Shown here: one piece after another, positions 1-7,732 of the stretch
How the letters are laid out: each line of letters begins with the position of its first letter
Numbering within the stretch: position 1 is the stretch's first letter
Source of the DNA: CAIVPM01 sp964615145
Lineage (GTDB): Bacteria; Bacteroidota; Bacteroidia; Chitinophagales; Chitinophagaceae
NCBI GenBank assembly: GCA_964615145.1
Contig: CAZTOP010000019.1
Span: 1 to 49,305 of the forward strand
Direction: 5' to 3'
DNA length: 49,305 nt
Program-made: the position numbers and the translations under genes
The notes under the pieces: generated by a model
Database searches by the model: none
What the model saw: the letters and a program-made list of their open reading frames with translations, nothing else
Told to the model about the DNA's origin: nothing

Positions 1-21
1 CAATAGATAATTTGCAAATTA

Positions 22-57
22 AAACCCCCTTAAGAGTGTAAGCTTTTAAGGGGGTTT
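22..57. terminator. Rho-independent-type terminator hairpin
   Basis: A perfect 12-bp inverted repeat (AAACCCCCTTAA at 22-33, TTAAGGGGGTTT at 46-57) with a 12-base loop. It is followed by a T-rich tract on the plus strand and has a T-rich flank on the minus strand, so it could serve both directions. It would end a plus-strand gene lying left of the window and back up the minus-strand response regulator. Confidence 0.75.
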
Positions 58-192
58 GTTTTGGGTGCAAGCGACCCTGTAGCCAATGCAAAACTATTTA
101 TGAAAAATAAATGGAGCTGAGGAAATTCACAGCTTAACAAAAACTTTCAAGAGTGGCTCAAGAAGTTTTGTTGATTATGAGTAGCTGTTAAG

Positions 193-858
193 TTAGTGGG
201 TAAATTTATAAAATCGTATAATTTTTTTATCTATAGCAAAGCTTACCAATTCTGCCCTGTTTTTAACATTAAATTGTTTAAATAATTTTTGCTGTTTTTT
301 ATGAAGTGCTTCTTTTCCCATATTTAGAACAAAAGCTATAGAATCATTAGTTAATGGGGATTGACATAGTTGAATATAAAAATATTCGTTATCAGAAAGA
401 CCGAATGGGAAATCAAATTCAACTTTTGTCTTGTCATACTTTTTAATCTGTTTTTTTTCAACATACAAGTTCAAATAATAGTTATCACTTAAAACAGTAT
501 CAATAGCATCTTTTAACTGATCTGGATGTGAGGACTTGTCAATAAACCCTTTGCAACCTGTTGCTAAAAATTCTTTGATCCAATCTGGTTCTGCATCAGC
601 CGAGATGCCTATTTTTTTTATATCCGAGTAATCTCTTTGTAAAATATAACTCAACTGCCCACCAGTCAAATAGGGCATACGGTAATCAATTAACACTAAA
701 TCTGGGGGAACACAATTTTTAGTTTTTAAATTCAGTAAAAAATCTTGTCCAGTATTCCAAATTTTTCCGAGGGTAAAATTTTTGCTAATAACTTTTAAGG
801 TGTTTGCTAATGAAATAGCAAACATTTGACTGTCGTCAACAATGTCAACTTTATACAT
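193..858 (-). CDS. Response regulator, receiver plus LuxR/NarL-like helix-turn-helix
   Basis: Two-component response regulator of 221 residues, a usual length for the NarL/FixJ layout. The N-terminal receiver domain (about 1-125) has the acidic pair D8-D9, the phospho-acceptor D58 in VLIDYRMP, a serine at the usual Thr/Ser switch position (ISADA, S86) and K108 in GFIDKSS. The C-terminal part (about 153-215) reads like a diverged LuxR-type DNA-binding domain (LSDNEYFYIQLCQSP, then NVKNRAELVSFAI). It should bind DNA when phosphorylated. No histidine kinase lies next to it, so it is an orphan here and its partner and targets are unknown. The receiver assignment is firm; the output domain is diverged and less certain. 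Confidence 0.85.
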   Translation of the reverse strand: MYKVDIVDDSQMFAISLANTLKVISKNFTLGKIWNTGQDFLLNLKTKNCVPPDLVLIDYRMPYLTGGQLSYILQRDYSDIKKIGISADAEPDWIKEFLATGCKGFIDKSSHPDQLKDAIDTVLSDNYYLNLYVEKKQIKKYDKTKVEFDFPFGLSDNEYFYIQLCQSPLTNDSIAFVLNMGKEALHKKQQKLFKQFNVKNRAELVSFAIDKKIIRFYKFTH

Positions 859-1436
859 AGGTGGATTTTGTTTTGCGAAGATATATAGCTGGATTAATAG
901 TTGACGAAATGATTTTTTTATTTGTTGAATTTTACATTTTTTAACAGTAATTTAATTAATATGTAGTTTCATAGCATTATCAAAAAACAGAGCTTAAAAA
1001 ATTGATTTAGTTTTTTTTATTTATTTTTTTGGATAAAAACAATACCAATATTGGTACTATTACTATGTTAATTAAGGCCTCAATTTTGACTGGTAATTGA
1101 AAAACTAAATTCGGACCAATGACATCTTTGAATCAGTTTCAAATTCATATTAATATTATGATTGTTGGTTGTACAATAAATAGCAAAATAGTATTAAAAT
1201 ACCATGACCCTATTGTAATGAATATTGCTTTTGCAACAAATTTTGCCTGTAGGGGACAACCAGATTAAAAATAAGTTTTGATACGGCTTTACAATGTACG
1301 GTATTAAGTTTTCAATCAAAACTTTCTGTTTTAAAATATCTGCTGAGTAGTATAATACTCATTTTATATATCTACTTAGATTTTAGTGATTGTTCATTCA
1401 GAATTTATATCTTATTAAAATCAAAAAAAATATTTT
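859..1436. other. 578-bp A/T-rich intergenic region, no gene seen
   Basis: No convincing ORF or structured RNA is visible between the response regulator and the GH5 gene, which diverge from this region. The sequence is very A/T-rich. A small palindrome, AGTATAATACT at 1349-1359, lies about 80 bases before the GH5 start and could be an operator, but nothing else supports that. Confidence 0.5.
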
Positions 1437-2501
1437 ATGAAAAAATTAAATCCAAATCAAATTCTTCATTGCTCATTACTTATAATTCTAATTGTTGTTA
1501 AACTATACCCGACAGTCGTTTATGCACAACCAAATAATTTGCTCTATGGTGTAACATTATGTGGGGCTGAGTTTGGGGAAAAAAATATTCCTGGAGTTTT
1601 GGGAGTGGACTATACCTATCCCAATAAGAATGAAATAGGATATTTTGCTAATAAAGGAGTTGATTTAATTCAGTTACCATTTAAATGGGAAAGGGTGCAA
1701 AAAACTCCAGGTGGTATTTTAGATGAAAAGGAGTTAAAGTTAATTACACAATTTGTTGATGATTGTGCAAAAAATAAAATAATGGTAAATCTGGTACTTC
1801 AAAATTTTGGCAGGTATCAATTAGATGAAATTTCTTACGTAGTTGGTGGGCCAATTATTACTGCTTGGCATCTTACTGATTTTTGGAAAAGAATGGCAAG
1901 GGCTATGTTTGATAAGCCAAATGTTTATGCGTTTTCAATAATGACCGAGCCACATGAGATGAGTCCTTACAATTGGTCAAATACAGTACAGCAAGTAATT
2001 AATGGAATAAGGGAAATAGATCGATATACCATAATATTAGTAGATGGGGACAATTATTCTAACCCTGTTACATGGAAGCTTTATAATGATGATTTAAAAA
2101 ATTTGAGTGATCCGGCTAATAAATTGATGTTTAATGCACATTGTTATTTTGATAATGATTACTCTGGAAGGTATGTTAATTCTTATGATAACGATGGTGC
2201 TTATGAATGGATAGGAGTAGAGAGAATGCGACCATTTGTTGAATGGCTAACTCAAAATAATCTAAGAGGGTATGTAGGAGAATTTGGTATTCCTAAAAAT
2301 GATGGTAAGTGGCTAACTGTTATGTATCATTTTCTGGAATACTTACAAATGCACAATATTGGTGCATCATATTGGGCAGCCGGATCTTGGTGGAAAGATT
2401 ATGAATTATCAATTCACCCACTAAATAACGTTGACCAGCCACAATTAAACACTTTTGCTAAATTTTTTAATAGGAGTTTGGTAAAAAGGATTAATGAATA
2501 G
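1437..2501 (+). CDS. Secreted glycoside hydrolase family 5 (cellulase-like) protein
   Basis: Predicted exported glycosidase of clan GH-A, 354 residues: signal peptide (hydrophobic about 12-28, cut near VVYA/Q31), then one (beta/alpha)8 catalytic domain to the end. Family 5 features are the early barrel strand QLPFKWERVQ, the His/Tyr pair in FNAHCYF (H235, Y237), the acid/base strand SIMTEPHEM (E171) and the nucleophile strand YVGEFGIP (E282), followed by a tryptophan-rich end (SYWAAGSWW). The nearly invariant Asn before the acid/base Glu (NEP) is Thr170 here, which may lower or change activity. It has no carbohydrate-binding module and no T9SS tail. Likely substrate is a beta-1,4-glucan or mannan, not resolvable from sequence. 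It stands alone, with no polysaccharide-utilisation genes nearby. Confidence 0.85.
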   Translation: MKKLNPNQILHCSLLIILIVVKLYPTVVYAQPNNLLYGVTLCGAEFGEKNIPGVLGVDYTYPNKNEIGYFANKGVDLIQLPFKWERVQKTPGGILDEKELKLITQFVDDCAKNKIMVNLVLQNFGRYQLDEISYVVGGPIITAWHLTDFWKRMARAMFDKPNVYAFSIMTEPHEMSPYNWSNTVQQVINGIREIDRYTIILVDGDNYSNPVTWKLYNDDLKNLSDPANKLMFNAHCYFDNDYSGRYVNSYDNDGAYEWIGVERMRPFVEWLTQNNLRGYVGEFGIPKNDGKWLTVMYHFLEYLQMHNIGASYWAAGSWWKDYELSIHPLNNVDQPQLNTFAKFFNRSLVKRINE

Positions 2502-2698
2502 GGTTGGCAAATAAATTTCTTTTTTATCTATCAATTTTCCTATTAAGAGGTTGCATTAAATAACCTTTGATTTCGGAATATAAAGTTGTAAAATCAAAAA
2601 AAGAACAACATTTTATTGTAATAAATGATGTGCTGTAAAAGGAACCTGTTTACTAAATATTGATAGCTTTTATGATATTAATTTGATTTGAGTATAAT

Positions 2699-3304
2699 CT
2701 ATTTTATAGCCACTTCAAAAACTTGTTCATTTCCAAGAAAGCCTGTTAAAATATCACCTACAACACATTCCCCTACTCCGGCAGGAGTACCTGTGAAAAT
2801 CATATCGCCAATATTTAAAGAGAAATACTCTGAGATATTGGCTATGATTTTTTCGAAGGAAAAAATCATTTGTGTATTATTACCTTTTTGGACCTGAACG
2901 TGATTGAGGTTTAAAGAAAAATCTGTGGGAAGTTTAACCTTTTCAATATCTTTCCAAATGCCAACAAAAGCTGAGTTATCCCAAGCTTTTGCTTTTTCCC
3001 AGGGCAATCCTTTTTCTTTTAGTTGGTTTTGTATATCGCGTGCTGTAAAATCTATTCCAACAGTAATTTTATTAAAATATTTCGATGCGTGTTTTTCAGG
3101 AATATATTTTCCATTTTTGCAAATGTGAAGCACCAATTCTGCCTCGTAATGCAGTTCATTACTAAATTGAGGATAATACAATGGCGTATTGCCTTGAATT
3201 AAAGCAGTTTTTGGTTTTATAAAAATAACAGGTTCATCTGGCACTGCATTGCCTAATTCCTTTGCGTGTTCGCTATAATTTCTACCAATGCAGAATATCT
3301 TCAT
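2699..3304 (-). CDS. Fumarylacetoacetate hydrolase family protein
   Basis: 201-residue member of the FAH fold (FAH/HpcE/YcgM type), metal-dependent enzymes that cleave or decarboxylate acylpyruvates or tautomerise oxaloacetate. Family signatures are the start MKIFCIGRNYSEHAKELGN, the metal-ligand stretch HYEAELV (E54, E56), D85 in GIDFTARD, the KAKAWD segment after it and GDMIFTGTPAGVG near the C-terminus. The length fits the short single-domain YcgM/FAHD1 group rather than the 400-residue eukaryotic-type enzyme, so an acylpyruvase or oxaloacetate-handling role is more likely than tyrosine breakdown. It is followed 86 bases upstream by pth on the same strand; the two may be co-transcribed. 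Confidence 0.88.
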   Translation of the reverse strand: MKIFCIGRNYSEHAKELGNAVPDEPVIFIKPKTALIQGNTPLYYPQFSNELHYEAELVLHICKNGKYIPEKHASKYFNKITVGIDFTARDIQNQLKEKGLPWEKAKAWDNSAFVGIWKDIEKVKLPTDFSLNLNHVQVQKGNNTQMIFSFEKIIANISEYFSLNIGDMIFTGTPAGVGECVVGDILTGFLGNEQVFEVAIK

Positions 3305-3390
3305 TTTATAATAAGTTGTAAGTTTGAAGTGAACATAAAATCATTCACTAACCATAAATTCAACTATTAATAACTTTAAAATGTGATATT

Positions 3391-3969
3391 TTATTGTTTA
3401 AAAGATAGGTTATTTACTAAATTCATTGTTTTTTCTATGCCAATAGCTGCAAAATTTTCAATTATTTCAATGGATTTATCTACTTTATGCTTAACAGTGG
3501 CTATTTCATTTGGTAGCCATTTGCTTAAAACAAAATCGGCTTGCATACCTTTTGGAAAATTATTCCCTATACCAAATCTTAATCTTGGATAATTATTTGA
3601 ACCTAACATAAGCTCTATGTCTCTTAAACCATTATGACCAGCGTGGCTTCCATTGGGCCTTAGCCTTAATTTATCAATTGGTAACGATAAATCATCTAAT
3701 ATGGTTAATGAATTTTCTATATCAATTTTTTCTTTATCTATCCAATATTTGAATGCTTTACCACTTAAATTCATATAAGTTGTAGGCAAAATACAAATAA
3801 ATATTTTTCCTTTCCATTTAACCTCAGAAACATAAGCAAGTCTATCGAGTTTAAATTGACCATTATTTTTTAAAACAAATGCATTTACCACATCAAAACC
3901 TATATTATGTCTAGTATTGGCATATTCATTTCCAATATTTCCCAGTCCAACAATCAAAAATTTATTCAT
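3391..3969 (-). CDS. pth: Peptidyl-tRNA hydrolase
   Basis: Recycles peptidyl-tRNA released from stalled ribosomes by cleaving the ester between peptide and tRNA. The 192 residues match the bacterial Pth length. Visible catalytic and binding residues line up with the E. coli enzyme: N11 and H21 in GLGNIGNEYANTRHNIGFD, N67 in TTYMNLSG, D92-D93 in ILDDLSL, and N113 in GSHAGHNGLRD. The ATG start at 3969 puts the glycine-rich first strand (FLIVGLG) right at the N-terminus, as expected. It is divergent from the serine hydrolase gene with about 70 bases between start codons, and probably shares a transcript with the FAH-family gene downstream. Confidence 0.97.
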   Translation of the reverse strand: MNKFLIVGLGNIGNEYANTRHNIGFDVVNAFVLKNNGQFKLDRLAYVSEVKWKGKIFICILPTTYMNLSGKAFKYWIDKEKIDIENSLTILDDLSLPIDKLRLRPNGSHAGHNGLRDIELMLGSNNYPRLRFGIGNNFPKGMQADFVLSKWLPNEIATVKHKVDKSIEIIENFAAIGIEKTMNLVNNLSFKQ

Positions 3970-4021
3970 TGTGTAAAATTAATTGATAATTTTTTTTCTT
4001 AATAAAAAATGGGGTTAACCC

Positions 4022-4029
4022 TAATTTTG
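4022..4029 (+). promoter_or_regulatory. Bacteroidota -7 box (TAATTTTG) of the serine hydrolase gene
   Basis: TAATTTTG matches the TAnnTTTG -7 consensus and ends 13 bases before the ATG at 4043. A clear TTTG -33 box is not seen; only a T-run lies about 20 bases upstream. The perfect palindrome GGGTTAACCC (4012-4021) abuts the box and could be an operator in this divergent promoter region. Confidence 0.45.
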
Positions 4030-4042
4030 TAAAAAATACCAT

Positions 4043-5068
4043 ATGAAGTTTTTTTTAAAACGAGTGCCTTTGTATTTCATTTTTTTGTTTACAATCATTG
4101 GAGCTTTATTTTCATTTTTATTATTTTCTTTCACAAATAAAAATGCAGTAGTACTTAATGGCAACGCTAGTTTGCAGCCTGTATATTCTAATTCCTGTGG
4201 TTTTGAAATTAAAAGACTGGCAGGTCGAAAATTTATTAAACCATTGCTTTTAGCTGAGAGATCGTGTGAGGATGAATCTTTTAACTCGATAAAAACATCG
4301 TTAGCTGGTTTAATAAATAATCTAAAAAGTTCAAATGATATTTCCGATGCTTCTGTTTATATAAGAGTATTTCAAAGAGGATTGTGGGCTAGCTTAAATG
4401 ATGAAATTAAATACCAGCCCGGGTCGCTTTTTAAAGTTCCTTTATTAATGACTTATCTGAGAATTTCGGAAGAGAAACCTGGTTTTTTAAATACTCGAAT
4501 AACTTTTAATACCATAACAGATGAAGCAAAAGGTTTAAAACAAGAGTTCTTGAAAAAGACAATTAAAATTGGTGGAACTTATACCTATAAAGAATTATTT
4601 ACTTATATGATTTGTCACTCAGATAATAATGCAACCATGCTGTTAATGAATTCGATTCCTTTTTCAGAGTTTCAAAAAACCTTTACGGATATGGGCTTGA
4701 GTAGTGATTTAACCAAAAATGATGCAGTTATTTCTGCTAAGGATTACTCCTCTTTTTGGATTGCATTATACAATGGTAGTTATCTTAATTTTGATGATTC
4801 TGAATACGCACTTTCTTTATTGAGCCAATCAGACTTTACAGAAGGAATGATGAAAGGAATTCCTGACAATGTAAAAGTTTCACACAAATTTGGTGAAAAA
4901 GGCGATGCTAATAATCACGCATTTTCTGAAGCAGGTATTGTTTATGCCAATAATACACCTTACCTAATTTCTATAATGACACAAGGTAAAAATCAGGATA
5001 AACTGCCTAAAGCAATTCAACAAATATCAGCTTTGGTTTTTAACAATATTCAAAGTTTAACCCAATAG
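4043..5068 (+). CDS. Class A beta-lactamase-like serine hydrolase
   Basis: 341-residue exported or inner-membrane-anchored protein with an N-terminal hydrophobic segment (about 9-30) and a penicillin-binding/beta-lactamase-type fold. The catalytic SxxK motif is S128-L-F-K131 in YQPGSLFKVPLL, the SDN loop is S193-D194-N195 in CHSDNNATM, and the third motif is a degenerate K282-F-G in SHKFGEKGD where true class A enzymes have K-T/S-G. A clear omega-loop Glu166 equivalent (ExxLN) is not apparent. It may therefore be a D,D-peptidase-like or esterase-like hydrolase rather than an antibiotic-hydrolysing lactamase. It is followed after 45 bases by gatB, which has its own promoter. Confidence 0.8.
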   Translation: MKFFLKRVPLYFIFLFTIIGALFSFLLFSFTNKNAVVLNGNASLQPVYSNSCGFEIKRLAGRKFIKPLLLAERSCEDESFNSIKTSLAGLINNLKSSNDISDASVYIRVFQRGLWASLNDEIKYQPGSLFKVPLLMTYLRISEEKPGFLNTRITFNTITDEAKGLKQEFLKKTIKIGGTYTYKELFTYMICHSDNNATMLLMNSIPFSEFQKTFTDMGLSSDLTKNDAVISAKDYSSFWIALYNGSYLNFDDSEYALSLLSQSDFTEGMMKGIPDNVKVSHKFGEKGDANNHAFSEAGIVYANNTPYLISIMTQGKNQDKLPKAIQQISALVFNNIQSLTQ

Positions 5069-5078
5069 CAAAAATTAG

Positions 5079-5108
5079 TTTGGTATAAAAGCCTGCTCCT
5101 TATTTTTG
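5079..5108 (+). promoter_or_regulatory. Bacteroidota primary-sigma promoter of gatB
   Basis: TTTG at 5079-5082 and TATTTTTG at 5101-5108 are separated by 18 bases. This matches the -33 TTTG and -7 TAnnTTTG arrangement of the Bacteroidota primary sigma factor. The -7 box ends 5 bases before the ATG at 5114, implying a very short or absent leader. Confidence 0.65.
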
Positions 5109-5113
5109 CTTTA

Positions 5114-6556
5114 ATGGATATGTTAAAATATGAAGCAGTTATAGGTCTTGAGGTTCACGCTCAATTACAAACCAAAACAAAACTTTTTTGTGGGGACGGC
5201 ATTTTATTTGGTGCTGCACCTAATACCCAAGTTAGCCCAATAACACTAGGGCATCCTGGAACTTTGCCAAAAACCAATACGAAAGCTATAGATTTTGCAG
5301 TCATGTTGGGTTTGGCATGTAACTGTGAAATAGTAAGTAAAAATTATTTTGCCCGAAAAAATTATTTTTATCCCGATTTGCCTAAAGGCTATCAGATTTC
5401 ACAGCATACAACACCTATTTGTAAAGGTGGTTTTGTGCCAATTAAAGTTAATGGAACTGAAAAAAATATTCAACTTAATAGAATTCATATAGAAGAGGAT
5501 GCTGGAAAAAGTATTCACGATTTGTATGATAATGAAACTTGTGTTGACTTAAATAGAGCAGGAACCCCACTGCTTGAAATAGTTACAGAGCCTTGTTTGC
5601 ATTCCTCTGAAGAAGCCTTTCAATATGTTACAGAAATTCGAAAATTAGTAAGGTGGTTAGGTGTTTGCGATGGAAATATGGAAGAAGGTAGTTTAAGATG
5701 TGATGCTAATGTATCTATAAGATTAAAAGGAACAACTAAGCTTGGTACAAAAGTAGAAGTGAAGAATGTAAACTCTATAAGAAATGTAAAAAGAGCCATT
5801 GATGCCGAGATAAAACGAATGATACACTTAGTTGAAAATGGTGGAACTGTTGTTCAACAAACAAGAAGCTACGATGTAAATACAGATACAACTGCTGCAA
5901 TTAGAGAGAAAGAAGATGCCAACGATTATAGATATTTTGCAGACCCTGATTTAACGCCATTTCATTTAACTAACGAATATATTAATAATATAAAATTGGC
6001 ATTGCCGGTATTGCCTAATCAACTTATAGCTCAATATCAGCAGGATTTTCAATTAAGCTATTACGATGCAAGTATAATTTGTGATGATAAATCAATGTCT
6101 TTATTCTTTAACGAAACGATACAACATACTAATAATTATAAAGCTGTTGCAAATTTTATTATTGGTCCAATAAAACAATTTTTGAATGAAACAAATCAAA
6201 CCATTGCGGCAACACAATTAACTCCCAAAAAGTTGGCTGATTTAGTATTGTTAATTGATGAAGGTAAGGTGAATTTTTCTGTAGCATCATCAAAAATATT
6301 GCCTTTGCTTTTTGCTGAAAATAAAACTCCTTTAGAAATTGCCGAGGGATTAAATTTAGTTCAAACAAGCAATAACAGTGAACTTGACGAGTGGGTGAAT
6401 GCTGTATTGAAAAATATGCCTGATAAAGTTGATGAATATAAAAAAGGGAAAAAAGGACTAATTGGTTTATTTGTTGGGGAAGTAAAAAAAATGAGTAAAG
6501 GAAAAGCTGATCCAAAAAAAGTTACAGACTTGTTAACTCAAAAACTGAATGGTTAA
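5114..6556 (+). CDS. gatB: Aspartyl/glutamyl-tRNA(Asn/Gln) amidotransferase subunit B
   Basis: Subunit B of the GatCAB complex, which converts mischarged Glu-tRNA(Gln) and/or Asp-tRNA(Asn) to the amidated forms using ATP and ammonia passed from GatA. The 480 residues match the family. Signatures are GLEVHAQLQTKTKLFCG at the N-terminus, GHPGTLPKTN, PDLPKGYQISQHT, the RSYDVNTDTTAAIREKEDANDYRYFADPDL block written here in parts (RSYDVNTDTT, then REKEDANDYRYF), and a C-terminal GatB/YqeY helical domain (about 330-478) that grips the tRNA. gatA and gatC are not in the window. A second in-frame ATG three codons in (MDM) is an alternative start. Its stop lies one base before the next gene's likely ATG. 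Confidence 0.97.
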   Translation: MDMLKYEAVIGLEVHAQLQTKTKLFCGDGILFGAAPNTQVSPITLGHPGTLPKTNTKAIDFAVMLGLACNCEIVSKNYFARKNYFYPDLPKGYQISQHTTPICKGGFVPIKVNGTEKNIQLNRIHIEEDAGKSIHDLYDNETCVDLNRAGTPLLEIVTEPCLHSSEEAFQYVTEIRKLVRWLGVCDGNMEEGSLRCDANVSIRLKGTTKLGTKVEVKNVNSIRNVKRAIDAEIKRMIHLVENGGTVVQQTRSYDVNTDTTAAIREKEDANDYRYFADPDLTPFHLTNEYINNIKLALPVLPNQLIAQYQQDFQLSYYDASIICDDKSMSLFFNETIQHTNNYKAVANFIIGPIKQFLNETNQTIAATQLTPKKLADLVLLIDEGKVNFSVASSKILPLLFAENKTPLEIAEGLNLVQTSNNSELDEWVNAVLKNMPDKVDEYKKGKKGLIGLFVGEVKKMSKGKADPKKVTDLLTQKLNG

Positions 6557-6557
6557 T

Positions 6558-7682
6558 ATGAAAAAAACAGTATTTTCCCTATTCATTTTTTTTCTCATTT
6601 TAAGCTGTAATCAAGAAAATAATAATATTATTTCCGTTGCTGGTACTATTCAAAATGGAGCATTAAAAAAAATTCAGTTACTGAGTTTTGGAAATGAGAA
6701 TGCACCAATTATTTTAGATACAACAACGATTGATAAAAATGGAAAATATCAACTAAAGTCATTAGCAAATGGAGAAGAGTTGTATGCCATAATAGTTGAT
6801 GGTGCTAATGAAATATGGTTTGTGAATGATACCAAAGAAATTAATATTAATGCCGATTATAATGCGTATAAAAAATACGAAGTTCAAGGTTCAATTAGCA
6901 GCCAAAAATTGCATCAATTTATTATTATTTACGATTCATTATTAACTATAAAAAAAAATGTATTAGCTAATATTGACACATTAATAAAAAATAAAGCTAC
7001 TGACAGTACTATAAATATTGCAAAGGCAGAAGAAAAAATTACATCATCTTTAATTAAAGATTACGCTTTAACTAGCATTAATAAAACTCAAAGTCCAGCA
7101 TTAAAATATTTTTATTTGTTTTATGCCCACAAAACAAAAGCTATAGATGAAAATGAAGGTTATAAGTTAATAACTATTGCTTGTAATGAATTTCCGTTAA
7201 ATAATCAGCTCAATGGTTTAAAAAGTCAATTATACGAGGTTGTAAAATCTAATCCTAAACTATTTTTGATTAATGAAGCAGCTGCCAATTTTAAATATGT
7301 AGATACAAGCAATGTGAATATTAGCCTTGCTACGTTTAAAGGTAAATATTTGTTGATTGATTTTTGGGAAAGTAACTGCACAAACTATAGAAAGCAAACA
7401 GCTTTTGAAATTGAAACCTATAAACTTTATAAGGATAAAAAGTTTGAGATACTTGGAATATGCTTTGATACACTAAAAACTACATGGCAAAAATCAATTA
7501 AGCAAGATAGTTTATTTTGGACTCAAGTACGCGACACGATTGGACTTAAAAGTGAAATTGCTAAAAAATATTTTGTTGCGTCTGTGCCCTATAATGTACT
7601 AATAAACCCACAAGGTAAAATTATTGCTACAGATATTTGGAAAGAAGAATTGAGAGAGAAATTAAAGTCATTATTACAATAA
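6558..7682 (+). CDS. TlpA/ResA-like thioredoxin-fold lipoprotein lacking the second active-site Cys
   Basis: Predicted lipoprotein with an N-terminal DUF4369-like beta domain (about 20-110), a helical middle, and a C-terminal AhpC/TSA-TlpA thioredoxin-like domain (about 245-374). I chose the ATG at 6558, one base after the gatB stop, because it gives a clean lipoprotein signal ending in the lipobox LILSC; an in-frame ATG at 6549 overlaps gatB. In the thioredoxin domain the usual WCxxC is WESNCTNYRKQ, so the first Cys is kept and the second is Tyr. The cis-Pro stretch is present (SVPYNVLINPQGKI). Such proteins usually reduce periplasmic disulfides; a one-Cys version cannot run the normal dithiol cycle and may act by a monothiol route or be non-redox. 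Probably translated with gatB. Confidence 0.85.
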   Translation: MKKTVFSLFIFFLILSCNQENNNIISVAGTIQNGALKKIQLLSFGNENAPIILDTTTIDKNGKYQLKSLANGEELYAIIVDGANEIWFVNDTKEININADYNAYKKYEVQGSISSQKLHQFIIIYDSLLTIKKNVLANIDTLIKNKATDSTINIAKAEEKITSSLIKDYALTSINKTQSPALKYFYLFYAHKTKAIDENEGYKLITIACNEFPLNNQLNGLKSQLYEVVKSNPKLFLINEAAANFKYVDTSNVNISLATFKGKYLLIDFWESNCTNYRKQTAFEIETYKLYKDKKFEILGICFDTLKTTWQKSIKQDSLFWTQVRDTIGLKSEIAKKYFVASVPYNVLINPQGKIIATDIWKEELREKLKSLLQ

Positions 7683-7711
7683 ATAGGCTGCCCTTTTGAG
7701 ACAGCCTATTT
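7681..7711. terminator. Shared hairpin terminator between convergent genes
   Basis: A perfect 10-bp inverted repeat (AAATAGGCTG at 7681-7690, CAGCCTATTT at 7702-7711) sits between the plus-strand TlpA-like gene and the minus-strand dnaJ. It can stop transcription from both sides; the T-tracts are short, so strength is uncertain. Confidence 0.7.
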
Positions 7712-7732
7712 AAAAATATATTAAAGCAATGT

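Noticed and set aside
4043..5068. Call as a true antibiotic-resistance beta-lactamase
   Set aside because: The third motif is KFG and no omega-loop Glu is evident; only the broad serine hydrolase family is supported.
6824..6859. TGTGAATGATACC in the TlpA-like gene
   Set aside because: Matches the first twelve bases of the first box, but there is no TGTAAT at the right distance, and it is coding (VNDT).
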